The notes under the pieces are model-generated. The model made no database searches and was not told the origin of the DNA. It saw only the letters and a program-made list of their open reading frames with translations. A DNA stretch of 64,000 bases from positions 69,278-133,277 of the forward strand of contig NZ_CABFMN010000139.1 in NCBI RefSeq assembly GCF_901875635.1, read 5' to 3'. Shown piece by piece: positions 7,662 through 17,336 of the stretch (positions are counted from its first letter, which is position 1; each line of letters begins with the position of its first letter). The stretch is from Xylophilus ampelinus. Its GTDB lineage: Bacteria; Pseudomonadota; Gammaproteobacteria; Burkholderiales; Burkholderiaceae_C. The position numbers and the translations under genes are program-made.

Positions 7662-9581
7662 ATGACCGGAGCACGAATCGACCATCAGCAGCTCGAAGGC
7701 GCCGTGGCGGCTGCCGATCTGCGCGTGCTGCTCATGGTGCTGGTTCACGCCAGCGGCGATCTGGGCTGGCTTGAACCACCGTTCTGCCCGCGACGCGACG
7801 TGAACCTGGTCGCTGACCCGGCCGCGGGGCTGCCGCCGGACGTGCAGCAGCGCATCCGGCAGGCGGCGGTGGAGATGCTTGCAGTCGGCACCCCGCCCGC
7901 CATCCACGACCCTGGCGACACGCTGATGCAACGCATGATGTCCGTCTGCCTGGGCGAGAGCGTGCCGCCGGAGTACGCGCGCCTGACGCGCGAAGAGATG
8001 GCGCTGGTGCCGCGGCGTCTCGGCTGGCCGGCGAGCGTGACGCGCCCCGCGGGACGAGATGACCATGTGTTGATCGTTGGCGCTGGCGTCAGTGGCATCG
8101 CCCTGGGCGCCAGCCTGATCGAGCTGGGGGTGCCGTTCACCATCGTCGAGAAGGCCGGCGACGTGGGCGGTGCGTGGTTCGTCAACCGCTATCCAGGCTG
8201 CGGGGTCGATACCCCCAACCACGCCTATTCATTCTCGTTCGGGCCTCGCTTCCTGTGGCCGCGCCACTTCTCGCGCCGCGAGGAAGTGCTGGCGTACCTG
8301 CGGCAGGTTGTCGAGGCTGTGGGCTTGCGATGGCACATCCGCCTTTCGACCCAGTTGATGGGCGCCACCTGGGACGAGGAGGCGCAGCAGTGGGTCGCGC
8401 GCCTGCGCGGGCCGGAAGGCGACAGCGAGCTGCGCTCTCGCGTCCTCGTCAGCGCCATCGGCCAGCTGAGCGATCCGCAGCTGCCGCACATCGAGGGCGC
8501 CGGCACGTTCGCGGGCGAGAGCTTCCACTCGGCGAACTGGCCCCAGGGCTTGAAGGTCGAGGGCCGGCGCGTGGCCATCATCGGCACCGGCGCCACCGTG
8601 ATGCAGCTCGCGCCGGAGATCGCCGACACGGTGCGCTCGCTGGCCATCTACCAGCGCTCGCCGCAATGGGCGCGCCCGATTCCCGGTTATCGTGATCCGA
8701 TCGGGCCCGAGGCGCAGTGGCTGCTGGCGCACGTGCCGTACTACGCCGAGTGGTTCCGCTTCACGATGTTCTGGCGCTACGGCGACGGTTTGCTCAAGAC
8801 GCTGAAAAAGGACCCGGATTGGCCGCACCCGCAGCGCGCCGTCAACGCAGTCAACGACCGCCACCGCCGCGAACTGACCGACTTCATCCACGCCGAATTG
8901 GAAGGCCGGCCCGACCTGCTGGCCAAGTGCATCCCGGACTATCCGCCCTACGGCAAGCGCATCCTGCTCGACAACGACTGGTACCGCATGCTGAGGAAGC
9001 CCGGCGTCGAACTGGTGACCGAGCCGATCCGGCGCATCGCCGGCGCCGGCATCGAAACCGCCGACGGAACGCTGCGCGAGGCCGACGTGATCGTCTACGC
9101 CACCGGCTTCAAGCTCACCGAGATGGCGGCGCGGCTGAACATCATCGGTCGCGGCGGGCGCAGCCTGGCGCAGGCCTGGGGTGACGATGACCTGCGCGCC
9201 TACCTCGGCGTGATGGTGCCCGGATTCCCCAACTTCTTCTGCATGATCGGGCCGGGCACTTCCTCCGGCCACGGCGGCAGCATCACCTTCCAGTCCGAGT
9301 GCCAGGCGCGCTACATCACCTCCTGCCTGGTGCGCATGGCCGAGCAGGGTGTCGGTGCGATCGACGTGCGGCCTCAGGTGCTCGACGACTACCAGCGCCG
9401 CTTCGACGCCGAACACGAGACGCTGATCTGGTCGCATCCCGGCATGTCCACCTACTACCGCAATCGCCACGGCCGTGTCTTCACGGTGCTGCCCTGGCGG
9501 CTGGTGGACTACTGGCAAGCGGCGCACGACGCCGATCTGGCGGACTTCCACTGCACGCGGCAGGCACCCGTCAGCGCCTGA
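7662..9581 (+). CDS. Baeyer-Villiger monooxygenase, 4-hydroxyacetophenone monooxygenase-like
   Basis: FAD- and NADPH-dependent insertion of oxygen next to a ketone, giving an ester or lactone. The FAD Rossmann motif GAGVSG lies at residues 140-145. The type I BVMO fingerprint FxGxxxHxxxWP is intact at 283-294 (FAGESFHSANWP), and the second Rossmann motif GTGATV lies at 308-313. The length (639) and the roughly 130-residue N-terminal extension match the 4-hydroxyacetophenone monooxygenase branch rather than cyclohexanone monooxygenases. GGGAG upstream supports the ATG at 7662. Two alpha/beta hydrolases in the island could open the ester product. Its 3' end overlaps the convergent MFS gene by 11 nt. 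Confidence 0.9.
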   Translation: MTGARIDHQQLEGAVAAADLRVLLMVLVHASGDLGWLEPPFCPRRDVNLVADPAAGLPPDVQQRIRQAAVEMLAVGTPPAIHDPGDTLMQRMMSVCLGESVPPEYARLTREEMALVPRRLGWPASVTRPAGRDDHVLIVGAGVSGIALGASLIELGVPFTIVEKAGDVGGAWFVNRYPGCGVDTPNHAYSFSFGPRFLWPRHFSRREEVLAYLRQVVEAVGLRWHIRLSTQLMGATWDEEAQQWVARLRGPEGDSELRSRVLVSAIGQLSDPQLPHIEGAGTFAGESFHSANWPQGLKVEGRRVAIIGTGATVMQLAPEIADTVRSLAIYQRSPQWARPIPGYRDPIGPEAQWLLAHVPYYAEWFRFTMFWRYGDGLLKTLKKDPDWPHPQRAVNAVNDRHRRELTDFIHAELEGRPDLLAKCIPDYPPYGKRILLDNDWYRMLRKPGVELVTEPIRRIAGAGIETADGTLREADVIVYATGFKLTEMAARLNIIGRGGRSLAQAWGDDDLRAYLGVMVPGFPNFFCMIGPGTSSGHGGSITFQSECQARYITSCLVRMAEQGVGAIDVRPQVLDDYQRRFDAEHETLIWSHPGMSTYYRNRHGRVFTVLPWRLVDYWQAAHDADLADFHCTRQAPVSA

Positions 9582-10755
9582 CCGCGGCCCGCGCAAGGCG
9601 CAGGCCGCAGACCAGCGCGGGAAGCCCCATCACCATGAAGGCCGTGCCATAGGTGAGGCCCAGCTGGAGTAGTGCGCCGAAGAGCGCGGGGCCGGCCATC
9701 ACGCCGCCGAAGGTGATGACCAGTGCCGCGGACGTGGCCGTGCCCACACCGCCCGGCGGTGCCCGCCGCGCCACGTCGGCCAGGTAGACGCCGTTCCAGC
9801 CGATGGCGCTGGCGCCGAACAGCATGTAGAGCGCTAGCATGGCCGCCATCGGCCACGCGGCGGCGCCTGCGCTGGCGAACGCGCAGGCCGCCATCGACAG
9901 GCCCATGCCCGCCATCACGGGCCGGGCGCCCAGCCGGTCGGCCAGGGCGCCCGCCACCAGGCGGCCGGCGACCCCGGCGGCCTGCGTTGCGGCGAGCACC
10001 AGGCCGGCGAGCACGAGGTCGTAGCCCATTTGGCTGGTGAGGTAGGTCACCAGGTAGGTGCCCAGGCACAATTGCAGCGCCGCGAAGCAGAACGAACTGG
10101 CGGCCAACAGCCAGCCGGGGCGATCGGCCCATGCATGCTTCGCCGGTTGCGCCAGGTCCGAGAGCCGCACGGGGGCGCGCGGCTGCCGGTCATCGTCGAA
10201 CGCCGCGCGCAGCGGCTGCAGCAGCGCCGCGAGCATGACGCAGGCGGCGGCCAGCGCTGCCACCGCCGTCGGCCAGCCGGCCTCCAGTGCCAGCGAGGGC
10301 AGCAGCGCGCCGGCCAGCACCGCGCCGAGCGGCACGCCGGTCTGCTTGATCGAGAAGATCGTGGCGCGCCGCTGCGGTGGTGCCACGCGATCGAGCAGGT
10401 GCGAACTGGCCGGGTTCAGTGGACCGTAGCCGAGACCCAGCACCAGGGCGCCGGACACGGTGGCCAGCGGATGGGGCAGCGCCACCAGCAGCAGCGCGGC
10501 GCAAGCGCACAGCAGGCTGACCTGGCTGGTCCGCACGGCGCCCCAGCGCCGCAGCAGCGAGCCACCGGCCAGGCCGCACACCATGCTGCTGCCGTACACC
10601 AGCGCCACGAACAGCCCCACCCAGGCCGCGGGCACGCCGAGGTCCGGAGCCGCCTTCGGCGCCAGCACCGGCAGGGCCACGGTGGCGGCCGACATCAGCG
10701 CCTGCGCCGCCAGCATGGCGATGACGGCCGCCGCGATGCCCGGGCGATGCGTCAC
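9571..10755 (-). CDS. MFS transporter
   Basis: Inner-membrane carrier of 394 residues with about twelve hydrophobic segments. The major-facilitator loop 2-3 pattern is degenerate (GGSLLRRWGAVR), and its counterpart in the second half is GALADRLGARPVMAG. The GTG at 10755 overlaps the upstream ACAD stop (GTGA), so it is translationally coupled and is chosen over a frame open to 10905. It is last in the operon MmgE/PrpD-ACAD-MFS and probably imports or exports an acid of the same pathway. The substrate is unknown. Confidence 0.85.
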   Translation of the reverse strand: MTHRPGIAAAVIAMLAAQALMSAATVALPVLAPKAAPDLGVPAAWVGLFVALVYGSSMVCGLAGGSLLRRWGAVRTSQVSLLCACAALLLVALPHPLATVSGALVLGLGYGPLNPASSHLLDRVAPPQRRATIFSIKQTGVPLGAVLAGALLPSLALEAGWPTAVAALAAACVMLAALLQPLRAAFDDDRQPRAPVRLSDLAQPAKHAWADRPGWLLAASSFCFAALQLCLGTYLVTYLTSQMGYDLVLAGLVLAATQAAGVAGRLVAGALADRLGARPVMAGMGLSMAACAFASAGAAAWPMAAMLALYMLFGASAIGWNGVYLADVARRAPPGGVGTATSAALVITFGGVMAGPALFGALLQLGLTYGTAFMVMGLPALVCGLRLARAAVRR

Positions 10756-11915
10756 ACCGGGTTCCGCTGCACGAGTTGGCGCGCGATGATGATGCGCTGC
10801 ATCTCGTTGGTGCCTTCGCCGATCAGCAGCAGCGGCGCGTCGCGGAAGTAGCGCTCGACGTCGAACTCGGGCGAGTAGCCGTAGGCGCCGTGGATGCGCA
10901 TGCACTCCAGCGCATTCTCCATCGCCGCCTCGGTGGCGAAGTACTTGGCCATGCCGGCTTCCATGTCGCAGCGCTCGCCCCGGTCGTAGGCGCGCGCGGC
11001 CGACTGCACGAGCAGCTTGGCCGCCTCCACGCGCGTGCCCATCTCGCCGAGCTTCAACTGGATGGCCTGGTGCTCGCAGATCGGCTTGCCGAAGGTCTTG
11101 CGCTGCTGCGCGTAGGCCACCGCGTCGGTGAGCGCCGCGGTGGCCACGCCCAGGCCGCGCGCGGCGACGTTGATGCGCCCGAGTTCCAGGCCCGACAGCA
11201 CCTGCTGCAGCCCGCGCCCCTCGACGCCGCCGACCAGCCGCGAGGCCGGCACGCGGTAGTCGTCGAAGCGCAGCTCGCAGGTGTCGATGCCGCGGTAGCC
11301 CAGCTTCTTCAGCTTGCGCGAGACGATGAAGCCCGGGCCCTTCTCGGCGATGAACAGGCTCATGCCCTTGTGGCGCGGCTCGGCCGCGTGGTCGGTCTTG
11401 ACCAGCAGCGCGATGCAGCCGCCCTGGCCGCTGTTGGTGATCCAGGTCTTGTTGCCGTTGACGACGTAGTAATCGCCGTCGCGCACGGCGCGGGTGCGGA
11501 TGGCCTGCAGGTCGGTTCCGGCGTCGGGTTCGGTCAGGCCGATGCCGCCGCGCAGCTCGCCGCTGGCGAAGCGCGGCAGCAGTTCACGCTTCTGCTCCGC
11601 GGTGCCGCTACGCAGCACCGCGGCGGCCATGATGAGGTGCGAGTTGATGATGCCCGACAGCGACATCCACACCGACGCGATGCGCGCCACCACGGCCGCG
11701 TAGGTCGCGGTGCTCAGGCCGAGGCCGCCGTACTCGACCGGGATGATGCAGCCGAACAGGCCCATCGCCTTCATGCCCTCGACGATCGCCGTCGGGTACT
11801 CGTCGGCCTGCTCCAGCCGCTTCACGTGCGGGCGCACCTCGACGCGCAGGAAGCGGTCGATCGCGTCGAGGATCGCGCCGTCGGTTTCGTTGCCAGCGTC
11901 CATCGTGCGCGTCAT
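10752..11915 (-). CDS. Acyl-CoA dehydrogenase 1 (canonical C-terminal catalytic Glu)
   Basis: FAD-dependent alpha,beta-dehydrogenation of an acyl-CoA, 387 residues. It has the FAD/substrate motif IGLTEPDAGTD, then WITNSG, RKTFGKPICEHQ and IHGAYGYSPEFDVERYFRD. The C-terminal IGEGTNEMQ supplies the catalytic base at the MCAD/SCAD position (Glu367). This is the only ACAD in the island with the base there as Glu. The ATG at 11915 overlaps the upstream MmgE stop (ATGA). Electrons presumably go to EtfBA (52065-53758). The substrate is unknown. Confidence 0.92.
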   Translation of the reverse strand: MTRTMDAGNETDGAILDAIDRFLRVEVRPHVKRLEQADEYPTAIVEGMKAMGLFGCIIPVEYGGLGLSTATYAAVVARIASVWMSLSGIINSHLIMAAAVLRSGTAEQKRELLPRFASGELRGGIGLTEPDAGTDLQAIRTRAVRDGDYYVVNGNKTWITNSGQGGCIALLVKTDHAAEPRHKGMSLFIAEKGPGFIVSRKLKKLGYRGIDTCELRFDDYRVPASRLVGGVEGRGLQQVLSGLELGRINVAARGLGVATAALTDAVAYAQQRKTFGKPICEHQAIQLKLGEMGTRVEAAKLLVQSAARAYDRGERCDMEAGMAKYFATEAAMENALECMRIHGAYGYSPEFDVERYFRDAPLLLIGEGTNEMQRIIIARQLVQRNPV

Positions 11916-13315
11916 CCGCGCGCCGCGAGCCCAGCCTGCAGCTCGGCGGCGGCGCAGCCCTTGCCGATCGCGAGCACCCGTTCGCGCACCTGCGCCGCAC
12001 GCGCCGGCGACGCGACCAGCGCCATGTTCTCGTCGTACTTGCGCACCACCTCGGCGTTCGTGATCGGGCGTTCCTCGCCGCCGCGGTTGACGTGCTCGCG
12101 ATGGCGCAGTTCGCGCCCGTCGTCCAGCGTGACGATCACTTCGCCCGAGTAGTACTTCGGGAAGGGCGAGTCGGGGTCCACCTCGTACTCCACCTTCGCG
12201 GCGAGCGCGAGCGTGGCTTCGTCGCGCAGCGCCGATTCGTCCAGCTCGGCCAGGCCGAAGCGGCCCCGGATCAGCGCCGTCGCCACGATGTAGGGGATGC
12301 TGAACTGCGCGTCGTAGCTGTTCTGCGGGCGCTTCTTCGTGGCCACCGGCTCGCACACCGTCTTCACCACCTCGGCCGGCACGAGCGCGCGCACGCTGCG
12401 GATCTGCTGCGGGCGCGGGCCGTGGCGTTCGCGCAGGATCGCCGCCGCGTCGGCACAGGCGTGCGTGAAGTGGCAGGCCGGCAGCGGCTTGACGTTCACC
12501 TTCGCCAGTTCCCACACCTCGCCCAGGCCGGCGATGGCCAGGCCCAGGTCGCCGTCGCGCGCGAGCGGCCCGAGGTGGCTGTTGAAGAGGCCGAAGCGGC
12601 CCTCGTAGGCCTGCCTGGGGCCGACGAAGCCATGGCGCGCCATCGTCGCCGCGGTCAGCCCGGCGCCTGCCGCCCAGCCCGGGTGCATGCGCTTGGTCCA
12701 GGCGCCGTCCTGCAGGAACTCCAGGCTGCCCGAGCCCATCGACAGCGCGATGCCTTGCGCCGATGCGAGCTGCGCCGCGTTGAGCCCGAGCAGCCGCCCG
12801 GCAACCAGTGTGCAGGCGAACGCGCCGACCAGGCCCGTGGGGTGGAAACCGACCTGATGGAAGCCACCCTTGGACACCGAGGCGAGCCGCGCGCCGACCT
12901 CCATGCCGGCCACGTAGGCGTCCAGGAGCGCTTCGCCGTCCGCGCCGGCCAGCGCGGCGGTCCCGAGCGCGCACGGGAACGTGCTGGCGGTGGCATGGAT
13001 GACGCCGGCGGCGTGCGTGTCGTCGTAGTCCAGGCCGTGGATCAGCAGGCCGTTCATCAGCATCGCGTCGCGCGGCGCCAGGCGCGCGGCCAACGCGATC
13101 ACCGGCGTGGCGCCAGCGCCGCCCGACAGTTCCTGCGCCGCCGACAGGGAGCGGTGCGCGAACTCGTAGTGCGTGGACGCATGGGCGATGCCGACGGCGT
13201 CGAGGATCAGGTGGCGGGCGCGTTCGCGCACGGGCTCGGGAATGTCGTTCGGCCGCAGCGACGCGACAAAGTCGGCAAGCGCATCGGCGATGGTCGGCAC
13301 GCGGTCGTTGCCCAT
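11912..13315 (-). CDS. MmgE/PrpD family protein (2-methylcitrate dehydratase-like)
   Basis: The family dehydrates or hydrates 2-methylcitrate-type tricarboxylates and related hydroxy acids. The 467-residue protein shows GLLIHGLDYDDTH and FHPTGLVGAFACTLVAGRLL in the N-terminal all-alpha domain, and ACHFTHACADAA in the second domain. The ATG at 13315 follows GAGGAG, so it is preferred to upstream codons in the same open frame. It is first in a three-gene operon with an ACAD and an MFS carrier. The operator palindrome lies about 55 nt upstream. A role as an acyl or hydroxyacyl hydro-lyase is inferred; the true substrate cannot be told. Confidence 0.85.
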   Translation of the reverse strand: MGNDRVPTIADALADFVASLRPNDIPEPVRERARHLILDAVGIAHASTHYEFAHRSLSAAQELSGGAGATPVIALAARLAPRDAMLMNGLLIHGLDYDDTHAAGVIHATASTFPCALGTAALAGADGEALLDAYVAGMEVGARLASVSKGGFHQVGFHPTGLVGAFACTLVAGRLLGLNAAQLASAQGIALSMGSGSLEFLQDGAWTKRMHPGWAAGAGLTAATMARHGFVGPRQAYEGRFGLFNSHLGPLARDGDLGLAIAGLGEVWELAKVNVKPLPACHFTHACADAAAILRERHGPRPQQIRSVRALVPAEVVKTVCEPVATKKRPQNSYDAQFSIPYIVATALIRGRFGLAELDESALRDEATLALAAKVEYEVDPDSPFPKYYSGEVIVTLDDGRELRHREHVNRGGEERPITNAEVVRKYDENMALVASPARAAQVRERVLAIGKGCAAAELQAGLAARG

Positions 13316-13361
13316 GGACGAGCTCCTCGAAGTGGCCGCAGTGGCCGTGGTTGCGTGGTCC

Positions 13362-13383
13362 AGTATAGCCAAACGGTTGTTAG
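13362..13383. promoter_or_regulatory. Divergent promoter region with TetR-type operator (site 3)
   Basis: CAAACGGTTGTTAG at 13370-13383 matches the consensus with one mismatch. On the minus strand a good -10 (TATACT, plus 13362-13367) lies two bases from it, so the palindrome fills the -35/-10 spacer of the MmgE operon promoter. On the plus side a TACGAT at 13403-13408 could serve as -10 for the crotonase at 13438. Confidence 0.6.
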
Positions 13384-13437
13384 GTAACGCGGCCGTTTGG
13401 GCTACGATGTCCCCATCGACAGCAGCGAGGAGCGACG

Positions 13438-14226
13438 ATGAACGACACTGCGGGCAGCCCGATCGTGGGCGTGGATTTCGAAGGCAACGTGGCACTGGTG
13501 GAGATCCGCCGCCCGCCGCACAACTTCTTCGACATCCCGATGATCCAGGGCCTGGCCGACGCGTTCGAGGCGCTGGACGCCGACCCGCGCTGCCGCGCCA
13601 TCGTGCTGTGCGCGCAGGGCAGTTCGTTCTGCGCCGGTGCCAACTTCGCCAACCGCGACGCCACGCCGCCGCAGAAGAGCCCGCGCGCGGTGAACCCGCT
13701 GTACTTCGAGGCGATCCGCCTCGTCTCGTGCGCCAAGCCGGTGGTGGCGGCGGTGCATGGCCCGGCCATCGGCGGCGGCATGGGCCTCGCGCTGGTGGCC
13801 GACTTCCGCGTCACCTGCGCCGAGGCGCGCTTCTCGGTCAACTTCAACCGCCTCGGTTTCCACCCCGGCTTCGGACTGTCGTTCACGCTGCCGCGGCTTG
13901 TCGGCGCGCAGCAGGCCGCGCTGCTGTTCTACACCGGGCGGCGCATCGGCGGCGAAGAGGCGTTGCGCATCGGCCTGGCCGACAGGCTGGTCGAGCAGGC
14001 GCAGGTGCGCGCGAAGGCCATCGAACTGGCCGCGGAGATCGCGGTATCGTCGCCGATCGCGGTGCAGTCCACTCGTGCGACGCTGCGCGCCGGGTTCGTG
14101 GAACAGTTCCGCCTGGCGGTGGCGCGCGAAAGCATCGAGCAGAACGCGCACTTCAAGACCGCGGATTTCGCCGAAGGCGTCAAGGCGATGGCCGAACGCC
14201 GCGTGCCGCGCTTCGAAGGGCACTGA
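13438..14226 (+). CDS. Enoyl-CoA hydratase/isomerase (crotonase) family protein
   Basis: Crotonase-fold acyl-CoA enzyme of 262 residues. It has the oxyanion-hole segments SSFCAGANF and HGPAIGGGMGLAL and the C-terminal helix region. At the two positions of the hydratase glutamates it carries Gly (GGGMG) and Asn (VNFN), so a classic hydratase mechanism is unlikely. An isomerase, hydrolase or retro-Claisen activity is more plausible. The ATG at 13438 follows GAGGAG at six bases. It is a single plus-strand gene divergent from the MmgE operon, sharing operator site 3. Confidence 0.85.
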   Translation: MNDTAGSPIVGVDFEGNVALVEIRRPPHNFFDIPMIQGLADAFEALDADPRCRAIVLCAQGSSFCAGANFANRDATPPQKSPRAVNPLYFEAIRLVSCAKPVVAAVHGPAIGGGMGLALVADFRVTCAEARFSVNFNRLGFHPGFGLSFTLPRLVGAQQAALLFYTGRRIGGEEALRIGLADRLVEQAQVRAKAIELAAEIAVSSPIAVQSTRATLRAGFVEQFRLAVARESIEQNAHFKTADFAEGVKAMAERRVPRFEGH

Positions 14227-14302
14227 GCCCGGCGCAAGCGCCAGCAGGTATCGCATTCCGGACTCCGCCATCGATGCGCCCAGCGGACGCATACGATCGG
14301 TG

Positions 14303-15280
14303 CTACTGCGCGCTGAGGTTGAGTGACTTTGTCAGCGGGTCCCACAACGCGATCTCCGCGGCGATCACCCGCGTCATCTCCTGGGGCCCGGCGAACGCCA
14401 CGTCCAGGCCCAGCGCCGCGAGGCGCTTGCCCGTGTCCGGCGCGGCGGCGGCCAACTCCAGTTCGCGTGTCAGCCGTTGGTGAACGCCCGGCGGCAACCC
14501 GGGCGGCGCCACCACGCCCATCCAGCCCCGAAACTCATACTCGGGCACGGTCTCGGCGATGGCGGGCAGGTCGGGGTAGAGTTTGTGGCGGCTGCGCCCC
14601 GTCGCGGCCAGCAGGCGCAGCTTGCCGGCGGCCGCCAGCGGCCCCGCGCTGTTGGGCGCGTCGAAGACGAACTGCAGGGCGCCGCCCATCAGGTCGTTGA
14701 TCGCCAGCGCCGTGCCGCGGTAGGGCACGTGCGTGAGCTTCACGCCGGCCTTGGCCGCGAGCAGTTCGCCGCTCAGGTGGTTGGTCGAACCGATGCCGGC
14801 CGAGCCGTAGCTCAGCGTGCCGGGCTGCGCACGCGCGGCCGCGAGCAGGTCGGCCAGCGAGCGCCAGGGGCTGTCGGCGCGCACCGCCAGCACGTTGACG
14901 TAGTCGCAGACCTTGGCCACTGGCGTGAGGTCCTTGAGTGGTTCGTAGCCGACGCTCTTGTACAGGCTCGGCCCGATGCTGAGCGACGCCGTGTGCGCAA
15001 AACCGATCGCGTAGCCGTCGGCGGCCATCTTCGACAAGCGCGCGACGGCCAGCGTGCTGCCGGCGCCCGGCACGTTCTCGACGATGACGGTCTGGCCGAG
15101 CTGCGCCTGCAGGCGGCTCGCGAACAGGCGCGTCACGCCGTCAGCCGGCCCGCCGGGGGCGAAGCCGACCAGGAAACGCAGCGGGCGCGATGGATAGGCG
15201 GCTTCCTGCGCGCCAGCGGCCCGGGGCAGCAGCGCAGCGGCAAGGCCGCCGAGCAGGCAGTGGCGACGCGAACGGTCCAT
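14303..15280 (-). CDS. Bug-family periplasmic solute-binding protein, Tat-type signal
   Basis: Second TctC-like receptor, 325 residues. The N-terminus MDRSRRHCLLGGLAAALLP has twin arginines before a hydrophobic core, suggesting Tat rather than Sec export; cleavage is near AGA-QE. The mature part shows YPSRPLRFLVGFAPGGPADG and VPYRGTALAINDLMGGALQF. It is the last gene of the eight-gene operon that starts at fadH, 22 nt after an ACAD, so the ligand is probably the operon's substrate or a precursor. No membrane partners are encoded here. Confidence 0.9.
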   Translation of the reverse strand: MDRSRRHCLLGGLAAALLPRAAGAQEAAYPSRPLRFLVGFAPGGPADGVTRLFASRLQAQLGQTVIVENVPGAGSTLAVARLSKMAADGYAIGFAHTASLSIGPSLYKSVGYEPLKDLTPVAKVCDYVNVLAVRADSPWRSLADLLAAARAQPGTLSYGSAGIGSTNHLSGELLAAKAGVKLTHVPYRGTALAINDLMGGALQFVFDAPNSAGPLAAAGKLRLLAATGRSRHKLYPDLPAIAETVPEYEFRGWMGVVAPPGLPPGVHQRLTRELELAAAAPDTGKRLAALGLDVAFAGPQEMTRVIAAEIALWDPLTKSLNLSAQ

Positions 15281-15302
15281 TCGAAGCTCCCGTGCAGCTC
15301 TC

Positions 15303-16469
15303 TCAATACGAGCGTGGCAATCCCATCACGTGCTCGGCGATGTAGTTCAGCACCATCTCGCGGTTCAGCGGCGCGGTGCGCAGCAGCCGCACCAGGCCGT
15401 ACAGGTCGTAGATGCCGTACTCCTTGGTGAAGCCGTTGCCGCCGTGGGTCTGGATGGTGGCGTCCACCGCGTGGATGCCGGCTTCGGCACCGGCGTACTT
15501 GGCGATGTTGGCGAATTCGCCCGCCGGCAGCCCCTGGTCGAAGGCCCAGGCCGCCTTCAGCGCCATCAGCGAGGCCATCTCGATCTCGCTGCGCGCGATG
15601 GCCAGCGGATGCTGCACGCCCTGGTAGGCGCCGATCGGCGTCTTGTTGAAGAGTTTGCGGTCGTTGGCATAGGCCACCGCCTTCTTGAGCGCGAAGCGGC
15701 CGACGCCGGTGCACAGGCCCGCCAGGATGATGCGCTCCGGGTTGAGCGTGTCGAACAGGATGCCGAAACCCTTGCCGACCTCGCCGAGCACGTCATCCTC
15801 GGTCAGCGCCACGTCGTCGAAGAACACCTGCCACTGCGTCTCGGGCACCGGGAAGGCCACCGGGATCAGCGTCTTGCTGATGCCCTTCTTCTTCATGTCG
15901 ACCATGAAGATGGTGAAGCCGTCGGTCTTCTTCTTCACGTCGGCGCGCGGCGTGGTGCGGGTGACCACCATCGCGTAGTCGGCGTGGTTGGCGTCGGTGA
16001 TGAAGACCTTCTGCCCGGTCAGCCGGAAGCCGCCCTTGCCGTCGGTCTTGGCGATGCTGGTGATCTCCATCGAGTTCGAGCCGGCGTTCGGCTCGGTGAT
16101 CGCGAAGCAGAAGCGGATCTCGCCGGCGCATCCGCCCGGCAGCAGTCGGCGCTTCATCGCCTCGCTGGCGTGCTTGGCCATCAGGCCCATGGTCATCGTC
16201 GGGCCGACCACGAGGTTCAGCAGCGGGATGCCGTTGTTGGCCAGGCCCTCCATGAACAGCAGCATCTCGGTCATGCCCTGGCCGGCGCCACCGTAGGCCT
16301 CGGGCACCATGATGCCGAGGAAGCCGTCGCCGGTGATCTGCTTGTACAGCTCGGCCGGCGGCTCGCTCTTCTCGGCGTACTTCTTCCAGTACGCATGGTC
16401 GAAGCGCTGCGACACGCGGTCGCCGTACTCGTAGACCATACGCTGTTCCTGGCTCAGGGCGAAGTCCAT
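15303..16469 (-). CDS. Acyl-CoA dehydrogenase 2 (C-terminal GLPRSY subgroup)
   Basis: ACAD of 388 residues with FAITEPNAGSNS, VFITDANHAD and QTHGGNGFTKEYGI. The usual C-terminal Tyr-Glu-Gly-Thr is absent. Instead the chain ends APLNREMVLNYIAEHVMGLP then RSY, a tail shared with the ACADs at 20699, 33119 and 53861. A glutamate at the isovaleryl-CoA dehydrogenase position (LNPERI) could be the base. The ATG at 16469 has a near-perfect AGGAGG. It lies between a crotonase (19 nt) and a Bug gene (22 nt) in the fadH operon. Confidence 0.9.
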   Translation of the reverse strand: MDFALSQEQRMVYEYGDRVSQRFDHAYWKKYAEKSEPPAELYKQITGDGFLGIMVPEAYGGAGQGMTEMLLFMEGLANNGIPLLNLVVGPTMTMGLMAKHASEAMKRRLLPGGCAGEIRFCFAITEPNAGSNSMEITSIAKTDGKGGFRLTGQKVFITDANHADYAMVVTRTTPRADVKKKTDGFTIFMVDMKKKGISKTLIPVAFPVPETQWQVFFDDVALTEDDVLGEVGKGFGILFDTLNPERIILAGLCTGVGRFALKKAVAYANDRKLFNKTPIGAYQGVQHPLAIARSEIEMASLMALKAAWAFDQGLPAGEFANIAKYAGAEAGIHAVDATIQTHGGNGFTKEYGIYDLYGLVRLLRTAPLNREMVLNYIAEHVMGLPRSY

Positions 16470-16488
16470 GGCGTTGCCTCCTGGAAAC

Positions 16489-17292
<804 letters not shown>

Positions 17293-17336
17293 TGAAGCAT
17301 TCCTTGTGCAAGAAGCTGGAAGGGGAGGGGGCGAAT

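Noticed and set aside
14227..14302. GGCGCAAGCGCC as a terminator between the convergent crotonase and Bug genes
   Set aside because: The stem is only 5 bp with a 2-base loop and no T-run; it is too weak to call.
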